This document shows, piece by piece, positions 1 to 8,870 of a stretch of 64,000 nucleotides of DNA. The translations under genes were made by a program, and so were the position numbers. The DNA is from JAAYXS01 sp964550375 (GTDB lineage Bacteria; Planctomycetota; Phycisphaerae; UBA1845; Fen-1342). Each line of letters begins with the position of its first letter. Positions within the stretch are counted from its first letter, which is position 1. Location of the stretch: NCBI GenBank assembly GCA_964550375.1, contig CAZJYX010000007.1, forward strand, positions 62,001-126,000, read 5' to 3'. The notes under the pieces are model-generated. The model saw nothing but the letters and a program-made list of their open reading frames with translations. It did no database searches and was not told the origin of the DNA.

Positions 1-713
1 AGGTTGTCGCCCAACGCAAACTCCGGATCGCTCAGCGGAAACCGATCCAGGTCGCGGTCCTCGTACTCGTCACGGCTGACGGAGCCGAACCCCACCGTGA
101 TCTGTATCAGGTGCGGCAGCGGATTGCCCTCCGTGACGTCCCAGGTCGTGGCCCACTCCACGCCGTCGAAATAGCGGAACTCCAGATAGCCCAGCTCGTG
201 CGACCACAAGTCATGGCGAATCTGCAGCGGATCCTCCTCGTCGATCACGAACTGGTTGAGCGTGCGCTTCTCGGTCCGCACAATGCCGCCCACCAGCGGC
301 TCGCCGCCCTCGGCCGTATTGTGCGGGTCAACCCACAACTCATACGCAATCTCTCGCAGGTCATGCTGCCCCGGCAACAACCGGTCAAACGTGCCGAAGT
401 AATCGTACAGCCGCTCGTCCGGCAGGAACGCGGTCACAAACGAAATGCGGCGACGTTCACCCACCAGCCGCTGCTCCCCCGGGAAGCCCCACTGCTCCAC
501 GCCGATACAGCCGCGCAGCTCGCTGGCCAGCCGCTCAAGCACCTGCCGGGCAATCTGCGTGCGGTCCGCCGCCAGCGCCGCCTGCTCGCGTACACCGACG
601 CTTTGCGTGTAGAAGCTTAGTAGCGCGCTGATCAGCATCGCGATCAGGCTGATCGCCACGACGGTCTCCAGGAGCGTTAATGCGCCCACCATCCGTGGAT
701 CGGCCCGCCGCAT
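1..713 (-). CDS. gspJ: GspJ-like minor pseudopilin (partial at window edge)
   Basis: The frame is open from an ATG at 713 to the window edge, so about 237 N-terminal residues are visible and the C-terminus lies outside. The N-terminus has a short basic leader, the class III prepilin cleavage motif G|ALTLLE with Glu at +5, and one hydrophobic helix. The rest is hydrophilic, as in GspJ-type minor pseudopilins, which sit at the tip of the type II secretion pseudopilus. Its ATG overlaps the stop of the preceding GspI-like gene by one base (TGATG), which implies translational coupling. It is fifth in the order F-G-H-I-J. The J assignment rests mainly on gene order; PulG/GspH-family membership from the cleavage motif is firmer. 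Confidence 0.75.
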   Translation of the reverse strand, partial: MRRADPRMVGALTLLETVVAISLIAMLISALLSFYTQSVGVREQAALAADRTQIARQVLERLASELRGCIGVEQWGFPGEQRLVGERRRISFVTAFLPDERLYDYFGTFDRLLPGQHDLREIAYELWVDPHNTAEGGEPLVGGIVRTEKRTLNQFVIDEEDPLQIRHDLWSHELGYLEFRYFDGVEWATTWDVTEGNPLPHLIQITVGFGSVSRDEYEDRDLDRFPLSDPEFALGDN

Positions 714-1672
714 CACCCGCCTCCCATCTCGTCGCGCAGCCGCATCAGATCCTCAATCGTGTAGCGCGGCTGATTCGTGCTGCCCCCACCGCCGGTGCCG
801 CCCGGCGCAGCGCCACCCCGCCGCGCCCCCGGCCGCCTGGTCGTGTCGGCACCAGCGCCCGGCGCCGCTCCGCCACGCCGGCCCGCGCCCGGCTGCCCCC
901 CCACGCCCGGTAGCTGGGCGCCGCCACCCCCGCCGCCCGCAAGTCCGTCCAGCAGACCGGCCAGGTCGTCCGGAGACAGCCCCCCGGTGGGCGGCAAGCC
1001 GGCGTCACCACCATCCCCGGACAAACCGGCCGGCAGTTCGCCGGCCGCGATCGCCGCGCCAAAATACCGCTGCAGCAGCGGCGCCAGTGCCGGCAACATC
1101 TGAAGCAGCATCTCCGGATCCTGCGTCGCCAGCATGATGAGCACCTGCGGATCCATAGCACTCGGGTCAAACCCGACCGTCGGCATCGCCGCCAGCAGTT
1201 GCTCAACCTGCATCTCGTCCATCCCGAAGTCCTCCACCAAGTCAATCTTGGCGCGCTCCCCCTTCAACAGCGCGACCTGGCGAATGATCCGGGCCCCCTT
1301 GGCATTGTCCTGATTCTCAATGTCCTCCTGGTACAGGATCGTCAGGCGAATCTGACCCAGGCCGGGCACCTGCTCGATCGGCTGAAACTCGATCTCCCAG
1401 AACCAGCCCGGGAAGCGGTCGCCGAACTCACCGTCCAGCACCTGCTCCTGGAGAATCAGCTCCTGAAGATCGGGATCCAACTCCACCAGCGCCAGCATAC
1501 GGTCGACCAGCGCCGCCGCCCGCGTCCAGTCGTCGGCCTCCGCCGTCATGCGCAGCCCGCCGGTCAACTGCGCTCCCAGGACACCCAGCGCGGAGACCAT
1601 GATCACCAGCGCGATCACGACCTCCAGCAGCAACGCCGCCCGGCACACCGGTTGCTTGGTCCTGTCCCTCAT
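713..1672 (-). CDS. gspI: GspI-like pseudopilin with long Gly/Pro-rich tail
   Basis: 319 aa. The ATG at 1672 was chosen because it overlaps the upstream gspH stop in an ATGA and places a prepilin-type helix at residues 12-35. The motif reads A|ALLLE, with Glu+5 but Ala instead of Gly at -1. Residues 35-200 form a soluble domain. From about 215 to 319 the protein becomes Gly/Ala/Pro-rich with several GG and RRGGAAPG stretches, and ends in a short charged helix. Typical GspI proteins are only about 120-130 aa, so the C-terminal extension is unusual. Its role would be in the minor pseudopilin complex; the I assignment rests on position in the operon. Confidence 0.65.
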   Translation of the reverse strand: MRDRTKQPVCRAALLLEVVIALVIMVSALGVLGAQLTGGLRMTAEADDWTRAAALVDRMLALVELDPDLQELILQEQVLDGEFGDRFPGWFWEIEFQPIEQVPGLGQIRLTILYQEDIENQDNAKGARIIRQVALLKGERAKIDLVEDFGMDEMQVEQLLAAMPTVGFDPSAMDPQVLIMLATQDPEMLLQMLPALAPLLQRYFGAAIAAGELPAGLSGDGGDAGLPPTGGLSPDDLAGLLDGLAGGGGGGAQLPGVGGQPGAGRRGGAAPGAGADTTRRPGARRGGAAPGGTGGGGSTNQPRYTIEDLMRLRDEMGGG

Positions 1673-2367
1673 GGCTTCACCTGCCGGCGCTCCCAGCCGA
1701 ATTCCTCCCACTGGGCCCGCTCTTCCTCGACCTCCGCCGCGCGGTCGATCTCGTCCGGTCGCGCGACGCGCTGCTCCTCCAGCACCACGACCGGCACCTG
1801 CGTCACACGCCCGAGCCGTCCGTCCAGCGTCATCTCGATGCCACGCCCACTTGCGTGTCGCAGCACCCACAGTAACGATCCGCTGGTGCCGTCCGGCTCC
1901 ACGTGCAGGTCAATCGGACGCTCGAAATCCGCGATCGGCAGCGGCTCAAAGTCCTCCGCCATCTGGTCGAACTCCTTCAGTTCGTCATCCACCAGGATCG
2001 GCGCCGGACCGTCCGGCAACAGCGCCACCGACTCGACCCACACGTCTTCCAGCAGCACCGTCCGCTGCGCCCAGTCACGCTCAACCGGCACAAACACGTG
2101 CGGAGCGCGGATGGGGTCAAACTGCTGGCGGACCTTGATACTGCCGTCCAGACGAAACGTGATGCGGTAGCGCAGCGCGTCGTTCATCGCCTCGGCCCGG
2201 CACATGGCAATCAGCGCCTTCATCCGCCGCGCCGACTCATCCAACTGTTCACTGCGCGACGCGGTGTCCAGGTTCGGCCAGGCCAGCACGGCGAGCAGTG
2301 CAACCAGCGACATGACCAGCAACAGCTCGAGCAGCGTAAAGCCTGTCATCCGCCGGCGCTTCACCAT
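1669..2367 (-). CDS. gspH: GspH-like minor pseudopilin
   Basis: 232 aa from the ATG at 2367. A basic leader (MVKRRR) precedes a perfect type IV prepilin motif G|FTLLE and a hydrophobic helix at residues 10-30. A longer reading starting at 2433 would put an unrelated Arg-rich stretch in front of the leader, so the shorter start is preferred. The C-terminal half is beta-rich and ends in an acidic/charged helix. The 3' end overlaps gspI by four bases (ATGA). It is separated from gspG by 105 bases containing a strong GC hairpin. Function by family: a minor pseudopilin of a type II secretion system. Confidence 0.75.
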   Translation of the reverse strand: MVKRRRMTGFTLLELLLVMSLVALLAVLAWPNLDTASRSEQLDESARRMKALIAMCRAEAMNDALRYRITFRLDGSIKVRQQFDPIRAPHVFVPVERDWAQRTVLLEDVWVESVALLPDGPAPILVDDELKEFDQMAEDFEPLPIADFERPIDLHVEPDGTSGSLLWVLRHASGRGIEMTLDGRLGRVTQVPVVVLEEQRVARPDEIDRAAEVEEERAQWEEFGWERRQVKP

Positions 2368-2437
2368 GGCTCTCCGTACACTGGCGCCTCGGCCGAGCCC
2401 CGGGCGCGGCCCATGCAAGCCGCAACCGGTCACGCGC

Positions 2438-2460
2438 GGGCCGCGCGGGCCGCGCGGCCC
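2438..2460 (-). other. GC-rich hairpin between gspG and gspH
   Basis: Within the 105-base gspG-gspH gap there is a perfect 9-bp inverted repeat (2438-2446 with 2452-2460) around a 5-base loop. No T-run follows on either strand, so it is not a classical terminator. Its place just after the major pseudopilin gene would suit mRNA stabilisation or partial termination that gives more GspG than minor pseudopilins; that role is inference. Confidence 0.4.
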
Positions 2461-2472
2461 GCCGTCACGAAC

Positions 2473-2919
2473 CTAGTCCCTTTCCCAGTTCGTGATGTCG
2501 TCGGCCGTACCGGCGTCGCCATCGGGACCCGCACTCGAAAGATCAAAGCGCCGCTCGTTGTAGCGGCCGGGATACTCGTAAACCAGGTCCTGGTCCCAGG
2601 CGTCCTTCAGATCCTTGGCCTTGATATAGGGGCCGCCCCACAGCTTGCGCTCCTCCTCGTCGTCCGGCTCGTCGATCAGCGCCCGCAGCCCGCCGTGGTC
2701 CGCGGACGGATAGCGGTTCATGTGCGTCCGATAGAGCTCGAGGGCCGTGCTGACCTTCTCGACCTGAATCTTCGTGATATCGACCTTCGCCCGCTCGCCG
2801 GTGCCCGTCAGGCTCACCGCCACGGCCGCCGCCAGCATGCCAATGATCACTACGACGAGGAGCACTTCCAACAGGGTGAAAGCCGCTCGGTTCCGACGAT
2901 TCTTCCTGGGTTCTCTCAT
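2473..2919 (-). CDS. gspG: Major pseudopilin GspG
   Basis: 148 aa. The ATG at 2919 is preceded by a GGAGAG ribosome site; an in-frame GTG lies 12 bases upstream at 2931. The basic leader is followed by A|FTLLE (Ala, not the usual Gly, at -1) and a hydrophobic helix to about residue 37. The C-terminal half has GspG hallmarks: a WGGPYI segment, then a SSAGPDGD.GT.DDI calcium-site loop near the end. Length fits the family (about 140-150 aa). GspG polymerises into the periplasmic pseudopilus that drives export through the outer-membrane secretin. It lies 45 bases downstream of gspF. Confidence 0.92.
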   Translation of the reverse strand: MREPRKNRRNRAAFTLLEVLLVVVIIGMLAAAVAVSLTGTGERAKVDITKIQVEKVSTALELYRTHMNRYPSADHGGLRALIDEPDDEEERKLWGGPYIKAKDLKDAWDQDLVYEYPGRYNERRFDLSSAGPDGDAGTADDITNWERD

Positions 2920-2964
2920 TGGACTCTCCACAGTAACTCTCTGCCAGCAACTCCGCGCCCGGGC

Positions 2965-4170
2965 CTACTTGAAGCCGGACGTGGCCATCATCAAAATCGG
3001 CAACAGCAGCGCCACGGCAATGAAGCCAATCATCACGCCCATGAATACCAGCATCAGCGGCTCCAGCAGCCGCACGGCAAAATCGATCTGCTGCGCCGTC
3101 CGCTCCTCCTGCGTCCGCGCAATCTCGATCAACACCTTGTCGAGCGTGTTGCTCTCCTCGGCCACCGCGATCATGTCCACGATCACCGGCGGAAACACCT
3201 TGCTGGCCGCCAGCGGCGCCGCCAGCGGCTCGCCATGCCGCACGTTCTCCGCCGCGCGCTCGACCGCCTCGGACAACACCGGGTTGCCGGTCGAGTCCTT
3301 GGCAATCCGCAGCGACTGCAGAATCGGAATGCCGTTCATCAGCAACGTGCCGAACACGCGGCAGAACCGACACAGCGCCACCATCGTGTACACCTTGCCG
3401 AAGCCCGGCAACCGCAACTGCAGACGGGCTCGCATCTGCCGCCCCCGCGCACTCCGCAAGTACGCCATGCTTCCCACCACCGCCGCCGTCACCAGCGCGA
3501 TGATCACCAGGTAGTGCTCCGTGAGCCCGTCACTAAACCCGAACACAATCCGCGTCGGCCACGGCTGCCGCTGCCCCTCCAACACGCTGCGGATGCCCGG
3601 CACGACGAAGGTCATGATGAAGACCACGGCCGCCACCGCGCCCAGCAACAGGATGCAGGGGTACATCATGGCCCCGATGAACTTGTTCCGCAAAGCGTCC
3701 TGCCGCGACACGAAGTCGGCCAGCCGCGATAATACGTCCTCCAGGAAACCGCCCTTCTCACCCGCCTTGACCATCGAGGCATGCAACTCGGGAAAAGCGT
3801 ACGGGTGCTTCTGCATCGCGTCCGCCAGCGAGTCACCCCCGGACACGTCCTCGTGCACCTCGCGCAGCACGCGTGCCAACGCCGGCGAGGCCGACTGGGC
3901 CGACAGCACCGTCAGAGCCCGCAACAGCGGCACCCCGGCCCGCAACAGGTCGGCCAACTGCTCATACATCATGCCGACCTTCCCCAACTTCACCCGCCGC
4001 GCCCGCCCCGTCAGCAGCGACCGCTCCGCCGTCTGGGCCTGCTCCAGGTGCACCGGTAGCAACGCCCGGTCTCCCAGCATGCGCGCCGCCGCCGAGGTGG
4101 TGTCCGCCACCAGCGTGCCGCGCACTTCTTCGCCCGTGGCGTTACGTGCTCGATAAGCGAATGTCGGCAT
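2965..4170 (-). CDS. gspF: Type II secretion inner-membrane platform protein GspF
   Basis: 401 aa, full family length. It begins MPTFAYRARN and contains the two repeated T2SSF domains (about 65-190 and 270-395), each a helical cytoplasmic domain, with transmembrane helices near 165-190, 220-240 and 370-395. GspF is the polytopic platform protein that couples the GspE ATPase to pseudopilus assembly. It is the first gene of the minus-strand operon in this window and diverges from the helicase gene at 4469. No gspE, gspD or prepilin peptidase gene is visible here, so the rest of the apparatus must lie elsewhere. Confidence 0.93.
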   Translation of the reverse strand: MPTFAYRARNATGEEVRGTLVADTTSAAARMLGDRALLPVHLEQAQTAERSLLTGRARRVKLGKVGMMYEQLADLLRAGVPLLRALTVLSAQSASPALARVLREVHEDVSGGDSLADAMQKHPYAFPELHASMVKAGEKGGFLEDVLSRLADFVSRQDALRNKFIGAMMYPCILLLGAVAAVVFIMTFVVPGIRSVLEGQRQPWPTRIVFGFSDGLTEHYLVIIALVTAAVVGSMAYLRSARGRQMRARLQLRLPGFGKVYTMVALCRFCRVFGTLLMNGIPILQSLRIAKDSTGNPVLSEAVERAAENVRHGEPLAAPLAASKVFPPVIVDMIAVAEESNTLDKVLIEIARTQEERTAQQIDFAVRLLEPLMLVFMGVMIGFIAVALLLPILMMATSGFK

Positions 4171-4354
4171 GGTGCTACACTGCCCTGCCTGGTTGCGCGG
4201 CCAGCCGGGCCGCTAATATCTATCCTACTGTCCGGTTATACCGGGACGCCCCCGGGGTGGTTGCACCGCGGGGGCGTGCCGACGCCTTCTCCGAATCACC
4301 CGGCCGCGCTGCCCGGACAACACCCTGCCGCCCAGCCGCGCACCTTCCAGAAAC

Positions 4355-4382
4355 TTGTGATTCCCAGGAAGTTGGCTAGATT
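4355..4382 (+). promoter_or_regulatory. Possible sigma-70 promoter for the helicase gene
   Basis: TTGTGA (4355-4360), a 16-base spacer, then TAGATT (4377-4382) lie about 90 bases upstream of the helicase ATG, in the 298-base divergent region between gspF and the helicase. Both boxes match the consensus only in part. No other clear signal was seen in that region. Confidence 0.3.
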
Positions 4383-4468
4383 ATGCGGTAGATTGGCAGC
4401 TATGAGAAGATCGCGCCACACCTTCAATTATCGACCCCCACCGGCCGGCGCACGCAGGAAATCCACTT

Positions 4469-5806
4469 ATGCCTAACAAAAGCAGTACTTCAACGCCACC
4501 CACCGACAACGGCAGCCCTAGCCCCTGGGCCGAACTCGGCCTCGGACCCGCCCTGGTTGCCGCCCTGCGGCGGGTGGGCTTTGCCCAACCAACCGACATC
4601 CAGAAACACCTTATTCCGCCCGCCTTGGCGGGGCACGATTGCCTCGGCCAGGCCAAGACTGGCACCGGCAAAACCGCCGCCTTCGCCCTGCCAATCCTCC
4701 AGATGTCCAAGACCGGCGTCCCGGCCGAAGCCCTCATCCTTGTGCCCACCCGCGAGCTCGCCGCCCAGGTCGACAGCCACTTCCACGAACTCAATGAGAA
4801 GCAGCCGCTGCGCACGGCACTGCTCTACGGCGGCCATCGCATCCACCAGCAGATTCAGCGTCTCAAGACCTCGCCCGAAATAATTATCGGAACCCCCGGC
4901 CGAGTGCTCGATCTGCTCCGCCGCAAAGTCCTGGACGTTTCCAAGACACGCTTTGTCGTCCTCGACGAAGTGGATCGCATGCTCGACATCGGCTTCCGCG
5001 ACGACATTCGGCGCATCCTGCGCGAAGTGAAAGGCCCCCATCAGACCATCTTCGTCTCCGCGACGATCGACGACGAGATCCGCAAGCTGGCCACCTCTTA
5101 CATGCACGCGCCCCAGGAGATCAACGTCTCCCGCGACCAACTAACCGTCGAGAGCATCGAGCACGGCTACGTCAGCGTCGACCCACACGACAAGTTCGAC
5201 CTGCTGATGGGATTCCTCGAGTACGAGCAGCCCACGCTGGCCATCGTATTCACGAACACCAAGCAGGGCGCCCGCCGCCTGGCCGAACGGCTCAAGAAGC
5301 GCGGCGTCAACTGCAAGGAGATTCACGGCGACCTGATGCAGTCGCGGCGTGATCGCGTCATGAAGAGTTTCCGCGCGGCGCAGATCCAGGTCCTGGTGGC
5401 TACCGACGTCGCCTCGCGCGGTCTGGACGTCATGGAAATCTCGCACATCGTCAACTACGACCTCCCGGAAGACCCCTCGGCCTACGTGCACCGCATCGGC
5501 CGCACCGCGCGGATGGGCAACCGCGGCCAGGCCGTCAGCTTCGTCCGGCCGGACGAGGGCAAGACGCTGACCGAAATCGAGAAGCTCATCAACGAAGAGC
5601 TCCCGCGCGTTGAGGCCCCCTGGGTGTTTCAACGGACGGCTCCCACGGTCGAGCCGCCGCCGGACATTGCGGCCGCAACGGTCCCCCAGCGCGGGCAGCG
5701 CTACAATGAAGCACTGCACCGCTCCGACTTGCTCGAGTCCCACGGGCTGCAGCCGGTGCGCCGCACGCTCGGCAGCCGCTTCCGCACCAGTCGCCGGCGG
5801 CGTTAG
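4469..5806 (+). CDS. DEAD-box ATP-dependent RNA helicase
   Basis: 445 aa. The two RecA-like lobes carry the family motifs in order: GFAQPTDIQ (Q motif), AKTGTGKT (motif I), PTRELA (Ia), TPGR (Ib), DEVD (motif II, variant of DEAD), SAT (III), IVFTNT (IV), ATDVASRGLD (V) and HRIGRTAR (VI). A short basic C-terminal tail follows. Such proteins unwind short RNA duplexes in ribosome assembly, mRNA decay or cold adaptation; which subfamily (RhlE/SrmB/CshA) cannot be decided by eye. It converges with the elbB-like gene, with only 13 bases between stops. Confidence 0.93.
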   Translation: MPNKSSTSTPPTDNGSPSPWAELGLGPALVAALRRVGFAQPTDIQKHLIPPALAGHDCLGQAKTGTGKTAAFALPILQMSKTGVPAEALILVPTRELAAQVDSHFHELNEKQPLRTALLYGGHRIHQQIQRLKTSPEIIIGTPGRVLDLLRRKVLDVSKTRFVVLDEVDRMLDIGFRDDIRRILREVKGPHQTIFVSATIDDEIRKLATSYMHAPQEINVSRDQLTVESIEHGYVSVDPHDKFDLLMGFLEYEQPTLAIVFTNTKQGARRLAERLKKRGVNCKEIHGDLMQSRRDRVMKSFRAAQIQVLVATDVASRGLDVMEISHIVNYDLPEDPSAYVHRIGRTARMGNRGQAVSFVRPDEGKTLTEIEKLINEELPRVEAPWVFQRTAPTVEPPPDIAAATVPQRGQRYNEALHRSDLLESHGLQPVRRTLGSRFRTSRRRR

Positions 5807-5819
5807 CGTTGCCGGGCGC

Positions 5820-6479
5820 CTAGATCAACGCCAGCACCCGCTCCACCAGCTTGCTGATCCCGGTGTGAACCGCGGCCGGCCCCGGCCCCAGCATGTACGC
5901 CGGCGTCGTCACGATCTTGTGCGCCTCGTCCACGGCGATGTCCGTCACGGGCTGTTTCTCATGCACGCAGCCAGTCTGCTCAATCGCCGCGGCCGTGCCG
6001 GCATCGTTGCCGATCGTGACGCGCGCCTTGATATCGCGGCTGCCGGCCACCCGCGCCAGTAGCGCGGGGGCGATACAGATGGCCCCGATCGGTTTGCCCG
6101 CCGCCAGCATTTCACCAAGCAGGCGCGCCACCTCCGGATGCACGTCGCACCGCGGCCCGGCGTCGGCGAAGTTGCACAGGTTCCGCGCGGCTCCGAAGCC
6201 GCCCGGAATAATCAGCGCGTCCAACTCGGCTGCCTTGACTGTGGCCAGGTCACGGATCTTGCCGCGGGCAACCCGGGCCGCCTCGCGCAGCACGTTGCGC
6301 GTCTCGCCCGTCGGCTTGCTGGTCAGGTGATCGACCACCGTTGCCTGGGGCATGTCCGGCGCGCAGCAGACCACCTCGGCCCGCTGCTGGTCGAGCGCCA
6401 GCAAGGTGAACACCGCTTCGTGAATCTCGGCACCATCAAGAAAGCCACAGCCGGACAGCAGCACTCCAACCTTCGGCAT
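5820..6479 (-). CDS. elbB: ElbB-like glyoxalase (DJ-1/PfpI superfamily)
   Basis: 219 aa. Three consecutive ATG codons occur; the third (6479) has the best spacing from the GGAGG site. The protein begins MPKVGVLLSGCGFLDGAEIHE and contains IIPGGFGAARNL and a nucleophile-elbow Cys in GAICIAPALLA, matching the ElbB/YhbL branch of the DJ-1 fold. E. coli ElbB has weak glyoxalase III activity, and its role in isoprenoid metabolism is uncertain. It stands alone on the minus strand, converging with the helicase. Confidence 0.88.
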   Translation of the reverse strand: MPKVGVLLSGCGFLDGAEIHEAVFTLLALDQQRAEVVCCAPDMPQATVVDHLTSKPTGETRNVLREAARVARGKIRDLATVKAAELDALIIPGGFGAARNLCNFADAGPRCDVHPEVARLLGEMLAAGKPIGAICIAPALLARVAGSRDIKARVTIGNDAGTAAAIEQTGCVHEKQPVTDIAVDEAHKIVTTPAYMLGPGPAAVHTGISKLVERVLALI

Positions 6480-6550
6480 CATCATCCTCCGCTCACAGAT
6501 GCGGTACGCGTCGCCGCGTCCTGGTCGTCAATCCTCCCGCGGCACGGTCG

Positions 6551-8713
6551 CTAGCGCAGCTCCGCCGGCATCTCGTCCGCGCGGTCCAATCGCTCGTAGG
6601 TCGCCCGCAGCGCCGCCCGCAACTCGTCCACCGATAGAAAAGCGACGTGGTTGTCCATGAACAGCACGTGCGTGCCCGCCCGCCCGCGGACGCGCTCGTA
6701 GGCCAACACGTTGCGCATGTCGGCGTACGCAGTCTGACCCGCGATGTAGATGTACGATTCCGCGCCCGGCGGATCCGCGGACGCTTGCAGCAGCCTCGGC
6801 GGCAACAGCCCCAGGCCGACTAATTCCTCCAGCGTTTCCGGGAACCGATCGCCATTGTCATTGGCGTAGATGTAGCAGCCCTGACCGATATGGCGCAAAC
6901 TGGCAGCGCCTTCCTCTTCCGTCCCGTATTCCTCGTGACCGGCCTGCCTGGGCAGCAGCGCGGCTGCCCCGCCCACGGCACCCAGCGCGACCGCCGCGAG
7001 CTGGCCGCCGTGGCCGACACCCGTGTAGGCGATTCCGTCGCCGTCCACGCTCGACGCACCCACGTAGTTCTTCATTCCGGCCAGTTGCGCCGACAGCGGC
7101 GGCAGGGTCGCCAGGTCCATGTGCACGTTGTATTCCGCCATGAGCGAGACCAGCGCCGCCTTGATCGCCGTATTCAGCGGGTAGAACAGCCGGGCAAAGT
7201 AGCGGGCATCGAAGTAGCCGATGCTCAAGACCTCGCGCGGCAGCAACTTGCGCCCCGCCTGGAAGTCCGCGTTGTCCAGAATGCTCGGACCGCGCGTCTG
7301 CGGGTCAACCTGCTGCAGGGTCGTCGCCACCGTTTGCGGGTAGAGCCCGAATACCCAGCGGCCGCCCGCAAAACCCCAGGCCGGCAGCACCGGCACCGGC
7401 GCTCCGCCAATCGTTACGTAATGGATCCGGTGCGCGCCGTGCGCGGTCTCCCGTTGCCGCAGCGTCACGCCCGATTGCACCAACAGGCCCGCGAGCATCT
7501 CAACAGTGCGCGTCAACATGCCGTGCAGCGCTTCGCCGTCCTGGACTTCGGCCACCAGGACCGTCCCGGTCATCAACAGGCCGCCGTGGTCCGGGGCATC
7601 AAAAAACGCCCACGTGTCGCCGAACGCCGGCAGCAGCTCATCCGTCGGCGAGAAGCCCAGCATCGCACCAGCCATGCCGACCGCGCCCTCGACCATTGGC
7701 ACGTTCTCAGGCGCAGTTGCGCCCATCACGCGCAGCACCTCCTGCCACACGGCGTGCAGGTCGCAGTTGCTCACCTGCAACCAGTAGGCGTCCTTCGGCA
7801 CGATCTTCAGGTCCTCCTCGCTCAGCGGCTTCTGCTGCCACAGCGCTAGCAGTCCGCGCAGCGGACCCGTCACATGCGCAAAAGCCGCCAGCCGCGGCAC
7901 ACCGTCCAGCTCATCGATATGCACGTACTTCGAGCGGTAGGCGTTCAGGCCCAGCTCCTCCAGCAGCGGCTCGACCGTGGGCGGCAACTCGCCCGACATC
8001 TCAACCGCCAGCGCCTTGGCACGACTCATGACGCGTTGTGGATCGACGTAGACACAGAGGAACTTCTCGTCCAGCCCGGCCTTGACCTTGGCCCGGCCAA
8101 ACTTGAATTCAGCCTCCGCGGCCAGCGCGGGCGCTGCGCCGTTCATGCAGTCTATGACCTGCCCCGCCGCCAGCTCGCTGAGTGCGAACAGGCAGCAGCC
8201 CTGGTGCAGCCCCCAGTGAAGCACCAGCCCCTCTTGCAGCGGCAGCGCGCTGAGTTCGACGCCGCGTATTGTCCGCGCCCGAATCTCGTCGGCGTCCCCC
8301 ACGGTCGCAATGAACTGCCGCACGTTCTCAGCCAGCCCTGCCGTGTCGGCCCCTGCATCGACCACGCCGGCCAGGTCAATCACCACCCCACTCTCGTCCA
8401 CTCGCACATCGAACAGCCCGATCCCCACGCTGCCGGAGAGCAGCGGCGGCAGCAGTTCCAACAGGCATTTGACGCCGGCCGCATCGAGCTCGCCCGCCTC
8501 CTGCCGCGCCAGTCCGGTGACGGCCTCGGTCCACAAACGTGCTTCGCGCAGCTCAGGCGCCTCACGCTCCAGCCACTGCGTCCAGCCGACGTACAGAGCA
8601 GTCTCGGCCGGCATGTACGCAGCCATGTCGGTCACACCACCCGCAACCGCCGGCTGCACCGCGACCATCAGCCCAGCACAAAACACTACGCGCAACAGCC
8701 ATTCGCGTCGCAT
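6551..8713 (-). CDS. Secreted DUF3352-like protein with C-terminal pseudopilin-type module
   Basis: 720 aa. The ATG at 8713 has a GAGGAG site 7 bases upstream and gives a clean Sec signal peptide (basic start, hydrophobic 8-24, cleavage near AVAGG). The large middle part resembles the DUF3352-type secreted proteins common in planctomycetes (starting MAAYMPAETALYVGW). The last 110 residues (YIYANDNGDRFPETLEEL, then LFMDNHVAFLS) match the C-terminal end of DUF1559-type pseudopilin-like planctomycete proteins, but no pilin N-terminus is present. Function is unknown. It diverges from mqnA. Confidence 0.7.
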   Translation of the reverse strand: MRREWLLRVVFCAGLMVAVQPAVAGGVTDMAAYMPAETALYVGWTQWLEREAPELREARLWTEAVTGLARQEAGELDAAGVKCLLELLPPLLSGSVGIGLFDVRVDESGVVIDLAGVVDAGADTAGLAENVRQFIATVGDADEIRARTIRGVELSALPLQEGLVLHWGLHQGCCLFALSELAAGQVIDCMNGAAPALAAEAEFKFGRAKVKAGLDEKFLCVYVDPQRVMSRAKALAVEMSGELPPTVEPLLEELGLNAYRSKYVHIDELDGVPRLAAFAHVTGPLRGLLALWQQKPLSEEDLKIVPKDAYWLQVSNCDLHAVWQEVLRVMGATAPENVPMVEGAVGMAGAMLGFSPTDELLPAFGDTWAFFDAPDHGGLLMTGTVLVAEVQDGEALHGMLTRTVEMLAGLLVQSGVTLRQRETAHGAHRIHYVTIGGAPVPVLPAWGFAGGRWVFGLYPQTVATTLQQVDPQTRGPSILDNADFQAGRKLLPREVLSIGYFDARYFARLFYPLNTAIKAALVSLMAEYNVHMDLATLPPLSAQLAGMKNYVGASSVDGDGIAYTGVGHGGQLAAVALGAVGGAAALLPRQAGHEEYGTEEEGAASLRHIGQGCYIYANDNGDRFPETLEELVGLGLLPPRLLQASADPPGAESYIYIAGQTAYADMRNVLAYERVRGRAGTHVLFMDNHVAFLSVDELRAALRATYERLDRADEMPAELR

Positions 8714-8870
8714 GGATGTTCTCCTCACACTTCGGCGGACGGCACACACCCGGGGGGAGTCGCCTCCACAAGTGGCGACTTTTCACCTGTTTTGAAACCC
8801 CGGTACGAACATCTGCACCGGCTGCACACCGGCCGCCGCCACGATTATACTGCCACCCGCGACTGGCGAC

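Noticed and set aside
1903..3732. A 609-codon plus-strand open frame across the pseudopilin genes
   Set aside because: It is antisense to gspG, gspH and gspF, is His/Arg/Gln-rich and has no family match; in very GC-rich DNA long antisense frames are common.
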